Numbered from the stretch's first letter, positions 12,446 to 23,080 are shown. The stretch: 64,000 bases of DNA from Undaria pinnatifida (GCA_012845835.1 JABAKD010000016.1:2846359-2910358), one strand, 5' to 3'. The notes: a model not told the origin generated them from the letters alone. Translations and numbers: made by a program.

Positions 12446-12905
12446 ACCCCTCTCCATTTTTTGCAATGGGTACCGTCGGCATTTCTCGTCGACGACGGTT
12501 CGTATTCCTGCGCAGAGTAGTACCTGGTGGCGGAAAAGACGCGCCCGCCTCTCCCATGACCACCATGCACTGGAACTCATACTGTGCTCGTCGGACTTCC
12601 AATCGCACAAACGTATCCGCCGCAGCGTTCGTGGTTTTGATCACGCCGTTTGAGAGCGTGAACGCAAAAAAATCGTTCTCGAAGGGGCTTTCGCCAAGTT
12701 CAGCAAAACCCGGTGATGAAACGTAATCTTTTGGACACTGATAGTAAGATTTTAGCAGAGGCTAGCCGTTTTGAGCAGGTGTGGGGCATTGGCCTCCGGG
12801 CGGACGACCCCGACGCCCATGACCCTCGCTTGTGGCGAGGAAATAACTTGCTCGGGCAGGCTCTTTCTACCGTCCGCGACCTCCTTCGCCACAATACGGA
12901 CGGGT
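12446..12905 (+). pseudogene. NADAR (YbiA/DUF1768-like) domain, frameshifted
   Basis: NADAR domains hydrolyse N-glycosidic bonds of ADP-ribose-type compounds and ADP-ribosylated nucleobases (family knowledge). The N-terminal part reads SAFLVDDGSYSCAE, then a TAG stop at 12518-12520 where the relative has Gln, then YLVAEK. A second frame gives QSHKRI..VRGFD and GAFAKFSKTR. A third, from 12713, gives LLDTDSKILAEAS, VWGIGLRADDPDAHDP and WRGNNLLGQALSTVR. These follow the family order: an EH..A.KA helix, KR.GR.V.NFD, AKF..NP, LL.TG..L.EAS, WGIGL..DDP and WRG.N.LG.AL..VR. At least two frameshifts plus the stop make this copy non-functional. The Trp of WGIGL is retained. Confidence 0.85.
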
Positions 12906-13378
12906 CGGCACACCCCTCCTCTTTCCCGCAATTATGCACTCCGACCTTATCCGAGGGAATTTATGAGATGAACCCCGCGCCACTGCTGCACCTTCGGGTC
13001 TCGTCACGCGCTTGTCCCGGTCCTCCTTCGGAGATTTCGACCCATTCTTCTGACGCTCCAGGTGACCACAGCCCCGATGTGCTGGCTGTCGCCCCATGCG
13101 CCGTCCCCGCCCTCGCGGACACGCTCTCGCCCGCCGAGCACGGCCCAAGCCTTGTAGAGGGCACGGCCACGTTTGACGACGCCTCTTCTATCACCAAAAT
13201 CGCCGTTCATAGTGGGACCACCAACACCACGGCTTTTGGTGGTGTCGCGCTCTTAGATACTGGCTCCCCTCAGACTTTCATCAATCGACACGTCTTGGAG
13301 CGGATGATTTCGGCTGGCGCGGACACCGCCCGTTGCGAGCAGGACTCTGCTCCTCGTTCATGGGCGGGGTTCGGCTAA
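12713..13378 (+). CDS. NADAR C-terminus fused to aspartic protease (open fragment)
   Basis: One uninterrupted frame of 221 codons begins inside NADAR (LLDTDSKILAEAS; VWGIGLRADDP; LLGQALSTVR). It passes through about 110 residues of Pro/Ser/Ala-rich linker and reaches a retropepsin active site, GGVALLDTGSPQTFI, at about 13246-13275. It is therefore direct evidence that NADAR and protease belong to one polyprotein. In LTR elements the protease matures Gag-Pol. The frame breaks at 13376 before the flap and the second protease motif, so this is a relic and not an intact gene. The ATG at 13-14 codons before the NADAR match is arbitrary. Confidence 0.75.
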   Translation: MMKRNLLDTDSKILAEASRFEQVWGIGLRADDPDAHDPRLWRGNNLLGQALSTVRDLLRHNTDGSAHPSSFPQLCTPTLSEGIYEMNPAPLLHLRVSSRACPGPPSEISTHSSDAPGDHSPDVLAVAPCAVPALADTLSPAEHGPSLVEGTATFDDASSITKIAVHSGTTNTTAFGGVALLDTGSPQTFINRHVLERMISAGADTARCEQDSAPRSWAGFG

Positions 13379-14254
13379 TCCGCTCCCCTGCGAATTTCAA
13401 CGAGTGTCCGCTTAAACGTCCAACTATTCCTGGCCCATCAGTTAACGAGCCCCCTCACCGTGTGGGCCTGCGTCGTTCCCCCCTCGGATATGCAACACGC
13501 GGTGTTCTTGGGACGCGATAGCTGGATGCGTTTTAAAACGCGCTCCTACCGCTCCCCCCCTCCCCGTCCGTCTGACGGGAGAATGGTTTTGGGAGCTGAC
13601 GCTATCACACCATGCCCCCACGGGTGCATCGGCTTTAGTGTCCGACCCCCTCGCCTCTGGCGGTGGTTTTCACCTCCATTACGATGTCGCCGATAGCGCC
13701 ACCTTGTCAGACGAGCCTCAGCTGTTCGCGGTTAATTCGGTCCACAGCAACGGCTCACCAGCCCTAACATGCCACCATTTCGTTGTAATACTGCCCCAGG
13801 TGGACCTTCTTTTTGATGAAGAATACTTTGTCGCCTTAGGGTGACAGGTCCTTCCCATGGTTGGCGCGGCCGACCTTGAGCCCGGTGAACTACTAGGAAT
13901 CGCCCACACCCCATTAATGCACGCACCCATTGACTTTTTCCAGCGTACGGACAGCGCCCCCGCCTTCTCCCCGTCCACGGACGTGTCTGAGGTTGCGGCC
14001 GTTTCGGAGCTCTCCCTCACAGCAGCTGCAGCCACGGCCTCGCCCTCGTCTGCCCTGCTCGAGCGTTTCTCTCCCGCACAACGTGTTTCGTTTCTAGGCA
14101 TCTGGGACCGTTTGCCGACGCATTTGCGCGACACAGATTTCGATTCACATAGCCCCGAGTGGGCCAATATGGCCATCGAACAACTAGACAACGTTCTCTG
14201 TGAATTTCCGGACGTTTGTTCCAGATCTAGACGGATTTTGGCTCTTGCTCTCTG

Positions 14255-14830
14255 GTGCCTTTCGAGACTTCGGTGCCGGAGGGTAGCGGGCCTGTCACCT
14301 CCCGGCCTCATCGCATCAATCCGATTTTAGCCAAAGTGGTGGGCGCCATCCTCAACCAGTATTTCGCTGCCGGTCTGGTCCAACTTTCAACTGCGCTGCA
14401 CTCGAGCCCGCTTGTGGTCGTCCTAACACCATCTGGGGGTGCTCGGATCACTGTTAACTACAAGAAGCTCAACGACATCATCAGACTCAGTCGGCTGCTG
14501 ATCCCGCGTGTGGATGAGGTCCTGGACTCTTTGGGCAAAGGACGTGTTTTTTCCCTTTTCGACCTCGTGTCGTCGTTCCATCAGATAACCACGCACAAGG
14601 ACGCGGTTCCGCCCCAACGGGTCTTTATGATAGGCTGGTTGTGCCTCAGCGCAGCAGCGCATCGCCTGGTTGGTTTGTCAAGGTCATTAACGAGGTTACC
14701 AAAGGCTTGAAACAAGTTGCGGCGTACTTGGACGGCGTGGTCGTGTTTGATTCAGACCCGTCGGCCCGCGTCAAGACCATTCGTGCCATCTTCGAGCGCC
14801 TACCACAATCGAAGCTTTGCCGTGTTTCCC
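14255..14830 (+). pseudogene. Gypsy reverse transcriptase domain, broken
   Basis: Frame one reads ARITVNYKKLNDIIRLSR, then RVDEVLDSLGKGRVFSLFDL and VSSFHQITTHKDAVP, the fingers and motif A region of Ty3/gypsy RTs. After a frameshift near 14640, a second frame reads VPQRSSASPGWFVKVINEV and AAYLDGVVVFDSDPSARV. The catalytic box normally reads Y-x-D-D; here it is YLDG, so the second Asp is lost. RT copies the genomic RNA. This copy is dead by both frameshift and active-site change. Confidence 0.85.
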
Positions 14831-15019
14831 CTTGCACGAGCACTCCTCCTTCTCGAAGATTCAGGGGCTCGCTGGCAAAGGCGGCCTCCATACTACCGAC
14901 GAAGGCATTTCTCTCCTCGTCCGTGATCCAACCCCGGCCCCCTATTCCCTACGACGGGCGGGACGCGTGGCTTGCCTTTTTGGTGACGAGCCCATTCATA
15001 TTTATGTGCCGTTACTGAT

Positions 15020-15870
15020 GCGCCCTTGAATCATGCAACCCTTCATTCGAATGCGTCCTGCCATCTCGGCACGGCACGTACACTTCGCATGCTCGAACGT
15101 TTCTATTGGTGGATAAGAATTAGCATTTACATCCGCTGGTGGCTGCACCACCGCCTGAAATTCCAAGCGCGGACGACAACGCGATTGGCGGTATTAACGG
15201 TTCATTGACCTGTCATCTCAATCCCCCCCCCTCCGGAACCAGGCATTGCAGTCAGCTTGGACTCTTTTGGGCCACTGCCCGCCCACACACACGCCCCGGG
15301 GTATCACCTACATCTTGCTTTTCACCGACCGTGTTAACCGCCGCGCGGACATGTTCGCTGTCACCGCTGCAAAATGTAGAGCTGAGGGTACGGGCAACGT
15401 CCTTATCAACCGGTACCTTCCCCTTTGGGGGTACCGCAAAATATCCTCTCGGACAACGGGTTCAATTGCTGCTCCAAGCTTTCGCACGTCGTCTGCGAAC
15501 TTCTTGGTGTTCGAAACATCTCCATCAGCTCCTACCACCCGAGCGGTAACGGTGGTGTGGAGCGTGTCAACCCCACAATGGCCCAAATGCTGGCTCTGGT
15601 CGTCAACGAGCGTCAAGACGTTTGGAATGCGCAACTACCTCACGTGGAGTTTGCCGACTACAACTCGGTAAGCGCCCCCACTGGTGTGGCCCCCAACGAT
15701 GCTCACACGGGCGGGCTCCAACGCCTCCCGCTTACTATTTTCGACCCCTGCGGGGTCGCCAGTCACCAGAGCCTTGCCCGCGACGACCTCGCATATTGCG
15801 ATCTGGCGTCGGAACGCCAACAGCGCGCCAACGGTATTGTTCGCGAAAAGCATGCCTTGATAGTTTCCCG
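15020..15870 (+). pseudogene. Gypsy integrase, HHCC to DDE core, broken
   Basis: The HHCC-type start (ATLHSNASCHLGTARTLRML, then ERFYWW) is at 15030-15115. The core appears as ILSDNGFNCCSKLSHVV (DNG Asp), SSYHPSGNGGVERVN (catalytic Glu) and ERQDVWNAQLPHVEFADYNS, then TGVAPNDAHTG. This order is that of gypsy/chromovirus integrases (rve fold). The central Asp region (about 15.25-15.40 kb) is split between frames, with TYILLFTDRVNRRADMF readable in one of them. It would insert the cDNA, but this copy is interrupted. Confidence 0.88.
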
Positions 15871-16500
15871 TGTGGAGCGGCGAAACTCAGCCTTTTCGGA
15901 CGCTTTGCGCCAGATCTCCAACTTTCGTTGTGGGTTATTGGGTTTGGCTGTATTATACGGCCTCCACCATTCGCCAAGGCGCAAAGGCCAGCACGGATGC
16001 CAAGATGCTCAAGGCCAAATTTGCGCTCGATCGGACGGGCCCTTACAAGACTCTCGCGGTCGGCCCCTGTCCCTCTAGCGATACACCGGACGCTTTCTTC
16101 CTCAGGGATAAACTCCTCTATTTGGATCTCCCCACAGACATGCCCGGCGCAGACGCGCACCGCCTTGTCTCCGTGGAGCGCTGGAAGCCCTGAGCCAACC
16201 CCCACGACCCCGACGACATGGTTAAGTATCTTCGGAATGGACTGACGCAATTCGTGATCAACAATTTCGCACAAAAATTCCCCATATCACGTCCCTCAAG
16301 ACAACGTGTCAGCGCCCCTCCAGCGGCTAGAGAGAGGTGAAAAAGATGCCCGGCATGGACATCAATGGCCACCAATCGCTCCGTGGTAGGGGTGGAGTCA
16401 TCGCGGTGATGTGATGTACGAGACGCGTTGGACTGGATTCTCTCGCTCATCATGAGAACGGGAGATGGACCATCCAGCTCTCACGACAACATATCTTACT
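15870..16500 (+). pseudogene. Integrase C-terminus and chromodomain-like end
   Basis: The frame reads YYTASTIRQGAKASTDAKML, KAKFALDRTGPYKTLAVGP and LLYLDLPTDMPGADAHRLVS, ending ERWKP. This is the GPY/F-type tail seen after the gypsy integrase core (G-P-Y-K-x-L). Further frames give MYETRWTGFSRSS and LSRQHILLYWAGT, resembling a chromodomain (Y.T.W.G....SWE...YW). Such domains guide integration to chromatin marks in chromoviruses. Frames are interrupted. Confidence 0.65.
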
Positions 16501-16509
16501 CTACTGGGC

Positions 16510-17105
16510 TGGCACTACATCACGAACAGACATCAGAACGGGATCGAACTTAACTGGCTGAATGAGGAAGAGGCACAGGAAAGCTTCACGCCACTACAGC
16601 TGGACGTGCTTCACGCTTTGTGGGAGCAGTATCAAGGGAGCTGATAACCGGACTCGACCGCCAGGAACATGCACGAGGGGGGAAAGGGAAGTGACTCCCA
16701 GATAATAATCACTTAAGGCATTTCCAAAAGGAACACACATCAGGAGGGAGTTTGCCGACATTCGTGGCTGGAGAAAAGTATTTGTGGGAGAGGTGTACGA
16801 CTTCAGAAAGTCGTGCTGACGTGTAAGGTATCAAGATGGTGATTGGGAGGAAATGAATCGTCAAGAAGTTAGGCGAGGGAGGGATTTGGCGACATAATCA
16901 GTTTCAACCGTGTGTCCCAGATAAATCCAGCGAGGAGCCGGATGAAACCTGGGAAAGTGAATCACCAGGAGATGCAACGGGAAAAGGTGTCGGCGACCTC
17001 AGCCCAAACCATGTTTAGACGGTGGGTCTGGCTGAGAAGGGTGGAACCTCCGTTGACTGAGGCGACATTCTTCAAAGATCCGGAAGAAACCAGGCTTGGG
17101 GGAGT
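16510..17105 (+). pseudogene. Fragment of a second LTR-retroelement polyprotein
   Basis: Reading resumes in a different style: LNWLNEEEAQESFTPLQLDV, then WRKVFVGEVYDFRKS and VRYQDGDWEEMNRQEVRRG. The last block has the shape of the Tudor/chromo-like end of some Ty3/gypsy polyproteins (GEVYDF..WRV.Y.DGDWEE). A purine run (GGCTTGGGGGAG at 17093-17104) is followed directly by TGTTGTGTAGGGG, as expected for a polypurine tract and 3' LTR start at 17105. It appears to be a different family joined to the gypsy copy. Confidence 0.45.
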
Positions 17106-17620
17106 GTTGTGTAGGGGACGTGGGAGCACGAAAAGCGTACGAGTGTGTCGTAGACGTATAGTTTCGGTGCACTAGGCGCAGAGCGCACGGAGAAGTAAAA
17201 TCTGTGGGTGTGAGGTGGACGTTTCTGTGACAGCCGTCAGACTGCTGAATAATGATAACGCCGTTCCCAGGTGGCCGTGCAAACTGCAAGCTTCACCCCT
17301 CTTAGTACATAGTGTTATTCAAAAACGCTTCCCATGTGAAAGAAGAAGAGTGAAAAATGAAAAGGCAAACAACTGTGCACACCCGTGCATAAACGCTGCT
17401 CGCTCGTCATGCATACGTCGTCACCCGTGCTTGCGAGACCCAACTGCTTGATCACGCTGCCGGTAACTTGGAAACTTGGACAATCACTCGTTGAGCTTGG
17501 TGGAAATCTTGGAGGAACGAAAAGTACTGTTGGGTCTCGCTAAAGTTCTACGTACGAACTCTCAAGGAAGCAAGTGAGAGGAAGTAGAATGACAGAGGTC
17601 TGAAAACACTGCCGTAACAT
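17105..17620 (+). other. Possible LTR-derived and unassigned sequence
   Basis: If 17105 is an LTR start (TGTTGTG after a purine tract), this stretch contains its body. I found no second copy in the window and therefore no LTR end. Confidence 0.25.
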
Positions 17621-17737
17621 AGAGGCGTGGGAGTGGGTTTTGAAGAGCCGCATCTTCGAGTTTATTCTAGACCGTGGAGCCGGTGCTTTCCCAAATCTTC
17701 CATGTTTCTACAAATGCGGCTCATCAGGGTGGGCTAG

Positions 17738-18039
17738 TGTTATGGTATCTCCCTGGGAGCCTAACAAGACGTAGGATCTAGAATGCGGATACGATATAAA
17801 AAGAGTTTCACATGCCTTTGAAGCCATGTGCTCGTAGGAAAAAGGGGATGATGCAATTGTTTCACGGGTTTGCAGTGCGATTAACGCTCAGAAAGGTCCG
17901 TACCTAGTGGGATTAACACAAGCGCACCTGTCAGACAAGTGAGTGACCAACCTGGAACCCGCCTAGTAGAAAGACCTGCAATAGGGTGGCCTGTATTTTA
18001 TTATCAGGGCCCTATTCTATAGTTCTAGACCAGGCTGCA
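17738..18039 (+). repeat. Putative 3' LTR of the plus gypsy copy
   Basis: It starts TGTTATGG directly after a segment (GAAGAGCCGCATCTTCGA, TCATCAGGGTGGGCTAG) that is homologous to the minus-strand copy just before its LTR. It ends GGCTGCA where satellite sequence resumes. The start is supported by the cross-copy comparison; the end is inferred from the TG..CA rule. Confidence 0.4.
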
Positions 18040-18046
18040 AGCTCTT

Positions 18047-19200
18047 GTGTTGTATTTTTGCCTGCTTGCGGCAACGCCTCTCAGCATGAAACCGTTGATT
18101 CGGACCTCTGTAAAGAGTCAGCGTTTCACCGTCCCCGGAGGGCCGCACTTCTGACGACCCCCGCTTTTCACTTTTGCTTGCGATAGCTTGTCCGGGCCGG
18201 GATCCCTAGGATCGGATTTTGCCTCTTTTGCGGCGGCTCAGTGTCCCCCGAGGACTGCGCTGCACGACCCCTCCATAGTTCCGTCTACTTGCGGCAGCAT
18301 GAAACTGTAGGCTCGGATCTCCGTCAAGAGTCGGCGTTGCAGCGTCTCCGGAGAGCGATCGCACGCGCTGCACGCCCCTCGCCCTTCGCTTACTCGCGAT
18401 AGCGTGTCCGGTCCAGGATCCGTGGGATCGCATTCTGACTCACGTGCCCGTGGCTCATGTCCCTACGTATACTTCTTAACCCCCAGTTTTTCGCTTTACG
18501 TCTACTTGCGGCAACACCTAGCATCACGAAACGGTGGGATAGGACTTCTCTCAAAGGTGAACATTTCAGCCTCCCGGAGAGCTATTATACGCTCCACGCA
18601 TCCCGCTTTTCGCTAAAGTGCGATGACGTGTCCGGGCCACTATCCGTGGGATCGGATTTTACCACATTTTCCGGCAGCTCTGTGTCTCCAGAGGGCTACG
18701 CCGCACGCCCCTTCTGTATACTTTTACTTTTCTTGCGGCAATGCTTGGCGGCATGAAACCGTGGGCTCGGATCATCAAGAGTGGGTGTTTTGGTGTCCAC
18801 GGAGGGCTGAGGCGCAGAACTACGCTCGGTGTCCTCGGAGGGCTAAGCTGCACGCTCCCCACTGTTTGTTCACTTGCGATGGCGTATTCAGGCCAAGATC
18901 CCCGGGATTAATTTGCCTCATTCGCTGTAGGTTCAGTGTTCCTCGAGGGCTGCGCTGCACGCCCCCGTTTTCGCTCGCTTGCTTGCGACAACGCCTCGCA
19001 GCAAGACGTCGCTGTGGACTCGGATCTCCCTCAAGAGTCGGCGTTTTAGCACCTCTGGAAGCCTACGCTGCACGCTCTCCGCTCTCCGCTTTTCGCTTTA
19101 CTTGCGATACGTGCATAACGTGGCGTTTCGAGGCCAGCATTCGTTTGTGAGATCGGATTTACTCTATTCGCCACCGGCTCACTCAGCGTTCCCGAAAGGC
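18047..19200. repeat. Degenerate satellite, GGGCTACGCTGCACGCCC motif (right block)
   Basis: It has the same blocks as 8565-9610 in the same orientation. Variants of GGGCTACGCTGCACG occur near 18140, 18250, 18366, 18590, 18700, 18845, 18945 and 19061, a spacing of roughly 105-145 bp (possibly a dimeric unit). Its presence on both sides of the gypsy element suggests insertion into a pre-existing array. Confidence 0.75.
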
Positions 19201-19845
19201 TACCAGCATGCTGCAGGGGCCTTGCTTCTCGCCTACCGCCGTCACGACAGGTCATGGCCACTCATCATGCACCCGCATCTTCGATGTACTTGTACAACTT
19301 CTAGAATCAAAAGCGCGTGGACTTATCTACCAACTGTTCCTCTTTGTATATTTCGAAGTGTAGTCTAGGGAGAGCGATCTACAGCTATTAATGGCTACAT
19401 CATGGAGGATATGCGATTTATGATTGTATGACGAGTAATGTCCGTTGCGACGTGATGTGAAAAAAGGCACAACAAGCAGTATGGACTTAGGGACCGGTTA
19501 TATTGCTATGATGTCTTTGGCTCTGCACTGGTTACTCACTACGCGGTGGTTGCTTTGGATGTTGCATATCTTGTATTGTTAGTTATTGCTGCCCACCTGA
19601 TGCCTTTTTTGACAAGACGGGGGCGCGTCCATCTCATTCAGGCAGGCGATAACGCCTGCCAGAAAATGAGGGGACACTTGCTACAAATCATAACGCCGCA
19701 ACGGGCGAGAGGGGATAGCATGCATAGCACATATATATGTACCAGGTACAGCATGTTGTTGTTAATAGTATAATACCAAGTGTGAACGTTGCGTGTCCAT
19801 CGATCCGTTTTTCTTTTTTCGTCGGTCCGTTTTATATACACGCTC
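19200..19845. other. Unassigned spacer
   Basis: I see no protein domain, terminal repeat or RNA gene between the satellite and the LINE. Confidence 0.5.
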
Positions 19846-20134
19846 CCCTCGGCTTCTCCCCGGCCGGGGTGGTGCTCGGGCCTGAGGCTTCCCCAACACG
19901 TGCCAAAGCCCTTGAGGGGCAGTGTGGCGTCGACCGTACTCGTGCGCTGAACTAGCGCTCGGGCATGGCCGGGCCGGCGGTGAAAGCCAGCGACAATGCG
20001 AAAGAGTTCCTCGCGGAATTGTTAAACGCGGCTGTCTTGCCTGCGGACACAGTGTCGCGTCACCGCCGCAGAAATCGTGGGGCTCGTATCGAACAAGGAA
20101 GAGAGGATCGAACCCACGCGAGTAAACACCAAAG

Positions 20135-20387
20135 AGTCATTCCACGGCAAGGGTTCAGCATGAGTCCCTGAGATCTTCACATGAGGAACTCAAGGTCTCA
20201 CCCGAAAAATGACTTTCGAAGGCGTTCGATCACACAACCCGACCAAGCTTCTATGCCTCAGCCTCAAACAAATATGTACTCGTAAAATTGCTTCACTAAC
20301 CGGTAGCTCCTCACACGAGGAGCTCAATTCTCTTGGCCAGGGACTTTTTGGCGCAATCATACAACTGCAGCCCCTACCGCGTGTGAG
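20135..20387. mobile_element. hAT-like MITE with 8-bp target duplication
   Basis: This 253-bp element is homologous to 4063-4370. It is flanked by the exact 8-bp duplication CACCAAAG at 20127-20134 and 20388-20395. Eight-base duplications are typical of hAT transposases (family knowledge). It is inserted in the 5' coding region of the LINE and carries no ORF. Confidence 0.85.
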
Positions 20388-20399
20388 CACCAAAGTCGG

Positions 20400-21420
20400 G
20401 AAGGAGATGGACGTGGCGTGTCGGGACTGCTGCCCCCTTCACGTTGGCACTTAGGCAAGAACCGGGCTGGGCGAAGGGAGACGGAGAGGGGGAAACACTC
20501 TGCCTGGGAAAAACGGAGGGTGGAAGGGAGGAGATCGGACGCTCGGAAGAAGAGGAGGAGACGCAGGAGGATTCAGAGGGCTGCTCAGAAAATTCGCACA
20601 GGTGCAAGGGCTAGGTCGAGAGCAGGGGAACTCGTCCTGGGTGCGTTCAACGTTCACACACTCGCTTTCAAGGGCACGAACGGCATAGGCCACGCCGAGG
20701 TGATACTGAAGACTTGCGAGGACGCAGGTTGTGACTTCACAGGATTGTAGGAGGTGAGGCGCGATGGACAAAGCGCTTTCACGGCGGCGGGGGTATGTTG
20801 TGTTTTGCTCGGGGGCAAACGGAGGAAAGCGCGGGAAGAAGGGGAATGCCGCGGTTGAGTGCATCAGTGCTAGCTTGATGGAGGTTCGTATCCAACTCAA
20901 AGGGAAATCTAACGGTGTGTCTTTTGTTGTAGGCTATGCTCCCACTCTCGATAAGAGCACTAGCGAAAAATACCACTTTTGGAGTTGACTCGACGAGGTG
21001 GTCAAGGGGGTACCCGGTAGGGACCATCTCCTTGTCCTGATGGATGCGAATGCTCGTACCGTCATGGGAGGGATCGGGTGTACCGACAGTAAGGTAATGA
21101 GTGCATACGGACGTGATGAACTGAACGACAACGGAGAGCGACTATTGATTCGCGCAACAGACAACAAACTCGCCCTCTTCAACACGTACTATGCTACACC
21201 CGCTCGTGGTGTATCGTACACGTTTAAGAGTCCTAACCGAGAAAAAGTCCAGTACAGGCTTGACTACATACTGACACGGCAAGTGGATAGACGATTGGAA
21301 CGTAACATCACTGTGCGGACCCCACCCAAGGAGAATGCTGATTCGGCCCACAATCTCGTGTTCGGAAAAAAAAAACTCGCCTTTTGGGTCGCATCGCACC
21401 AAATCGCCCAAAGAGAGTAA
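20400..21420 (+). pseudogene. LINE leader and AP-endonuclease domain, interrupted
   Basis: A strongly basic stretch (DARKKRRRRRRIQRAAQK) precedes the endonuclease start ELVLGAFNVHTLAFKG (family N-motif). After a TAG stop at 20748, frames continue with NGVSFVVGYAPTLDKSTSEK, HLLVLMDANARTVMGG and YRLDYILTRQVDRR. These match the endonuclease/exonuclease/phosphatase fold: FVVGYAP, then L..GDFNA-type (here LMDANA), then DYIL. It would nick target DNA for target-primed reverse transcription. In-frame stops inactivate it. Confidence 0.85.
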
Positions 21421-21553
21421 TAAAAAACCGGCGGGCTGTTGATCTATCAAGGTTGATGGCGGACCAGCATCTCCGGATGAATCTCCAAGAAGCGATCTAG
21501 CCACTAAGTTTTCCTCCCCGATACCCGGTACTATTGCCGGAAGCGTTGACGAC

Positions 21554-22827
21554 ATGACCTCAGTACTATCCGAGACTCTAGTGTCGAATGCCGCCGACAT
21601 AGCGCCCCCTATTCGGCGCAAGCAACTACCGAGGGGTTGGTGTGCGCCCGAGGAAATAAAAGCGGAGTTGGATGCACGATGGCAGGGTGGGGAAGACGCG
21701 AGGAAACGGCTTCGTTCTGCTCCAAATGATCATGGTCTACGGCGAGCCTTGAAGGCGACCAGCAAGCAGCTCAAACGCACGTGGGCGGAAGCTGTACAGA
21801 GATTCTTCGAAGATTACGTCAGCCACCTCGAAGGGCGTATCCGAGAAGGTGATCAGTTTGTTCTCTAGAAGCATTTAAAGGGGATGGTTGTGTAAGGGAA
21901 GAGGACGTTTAACCCGCAGTACATCAAGGACGAGGAAGGTCGATTGCTGCGGGATAGTGCCCTGATTCGGGAGCGGTGGGTGAGGTGGTTTCATAAATTG
22001 CTTAGCACCAAGTCGCCGACCCTTGATCCGAGCATTGTGGGCGAGCTTAAGCAGTGATCCCCATGCAGACCACTGGACGATGTCCCGTCAAGGTACGAAG
22101 TAGATGAGGCAATCCGTGCGCTGGTGAACCGAAAGGCGGTAGGGCCCGATGGCCTTCCGGCCGAGCTCCTGAAGGTTTTGGCCGACGAAGTAGAATTGGA
22201 TTCTCTCGGAAAGTTTCACGATATCATCGTCGCTGTGTGGAGGGGGGGTGGCGTGCCGCAGCAATGGAAATATGAAATGATTAAGATGCCGCACAAGAAG
22301 AGAGATCGGACGGAGTGTGGCAACTATCGTAACATCTCCCTCGTGGCTCACGCAGGCAAAGTACTCCTCAAAGTCATTGCGGGTCGCCTTAGTGACTACT
22401 GCGAACGCGAGAACATTTTGCCGGAGGAACAGTGTGGGTTCAGACCCCAACGCTCGACGGTTGACATGATGTTCGTAGTACGACGACTGCAGGAACTGGC
22501 GCGGAAGAAGGACACCCCCTTGTACAGGTGCTTTATTGGCCTCACCAAAGCACATGACTCCGTCGACCGAACCCTTCTGTGGGATGTCCTTGCTCGTTTT
22601 GGCGTGCCACCGAGTATCCTCGCCGTCATCCGCCAATTCCACGACGGCATGCAAGCATGCGTGTGGTTGAATGATGGAGAGTGCTCGGATAAGTTCGACG
22701 TGGGGCAAGGTCTCAGGCAAAGGTGCATGCTCGCGCCACTGCTGTTGAACATGTTTTCACGGCGGTACTGCGTGTGGCCGATAAACACTTTATCTCTGGT
22801 GCAGCCGTTACGGACAACATGATGCAG
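21554..22827 (+). pseudogene. LINE reverse transcriptase, N-terminal part (to motif B)
   Basis: Readable blocks are [67 protein letters not shown], then [17 protein letters not shown] (motif A) and [16 protein letters not shown] (motif B). In motif A the usual Asp before L-T-K-A is Gly, which would abolish catalysis. Stops lie near 21867 and 22056. Motif C lies beyond the MITE insertion. Confidence 0.9.
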
Positions 22828-22831
22828 AGTC

Positions 22832-23076
22832 ATTCTACGATAGCCCCCCCCAACGTAATTTCAACGAAATCGCCTGTTTTGAAACCAGCTCCCGGCCGTA
22901 CCTCCTGAAATACGGCGCCCCTTGCCACCCCCCGACTTCATTGTTCGATAGTCCTTTGCAAACAAGAAAGCACACGAAGAAATATTCTTCATAGCATCCT
23001 TCCTCGAGTCGAGCAGCCATCAAACATTTGTTAAAGAAAACCGCTGTTTTTTTTTGGGGGGGGGCATCGTAGAATT
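22832..23076. mobile_element. MITE, TIR family ATTCTACGAT, inside LINE RT
   Basis: Termini ATTCTACGATAGCCCC and its inverse (GGGGCATCGTAGAAT) bound 245 bp without coding capacity. The flanks carry AGTC at 22828-22831 and 23077-23080. Removing the element plus one AGTC restores the LINE reading frame across the site (..DNMMQS then LQLQRKKKK), a strong check on the boundaries. The homologous older copy is at 3336-3587. Confidence 0.9.
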
Positions 23077-23080
23077 AGTC

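Larger units (their letters stand above)
9612..18039 (+). mobile_element. Ty3/gypsy-type retroelement with chromodomain-like end, decayed
   Basis: Going left to right the plus strand holds a gag-like region, a NADAR domain, an aspartic protease, reverse transcriptase, an integrase with zinc-binding N-terminus and core, and a chromodomain-like segment. Frameshifts and stops break it throughout. It sits between two blocks of one satellite. The 3' end carries sequence (TCATCAGGGTGGGCTAGTGT) shared with the minus-strand relative at about 24880. From 16.5 to 17.1 kb it is interrupted by or fused to part of another element. A matching 5' LTR was not found, so the left boundary is approximate. Confidence 0.75.
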
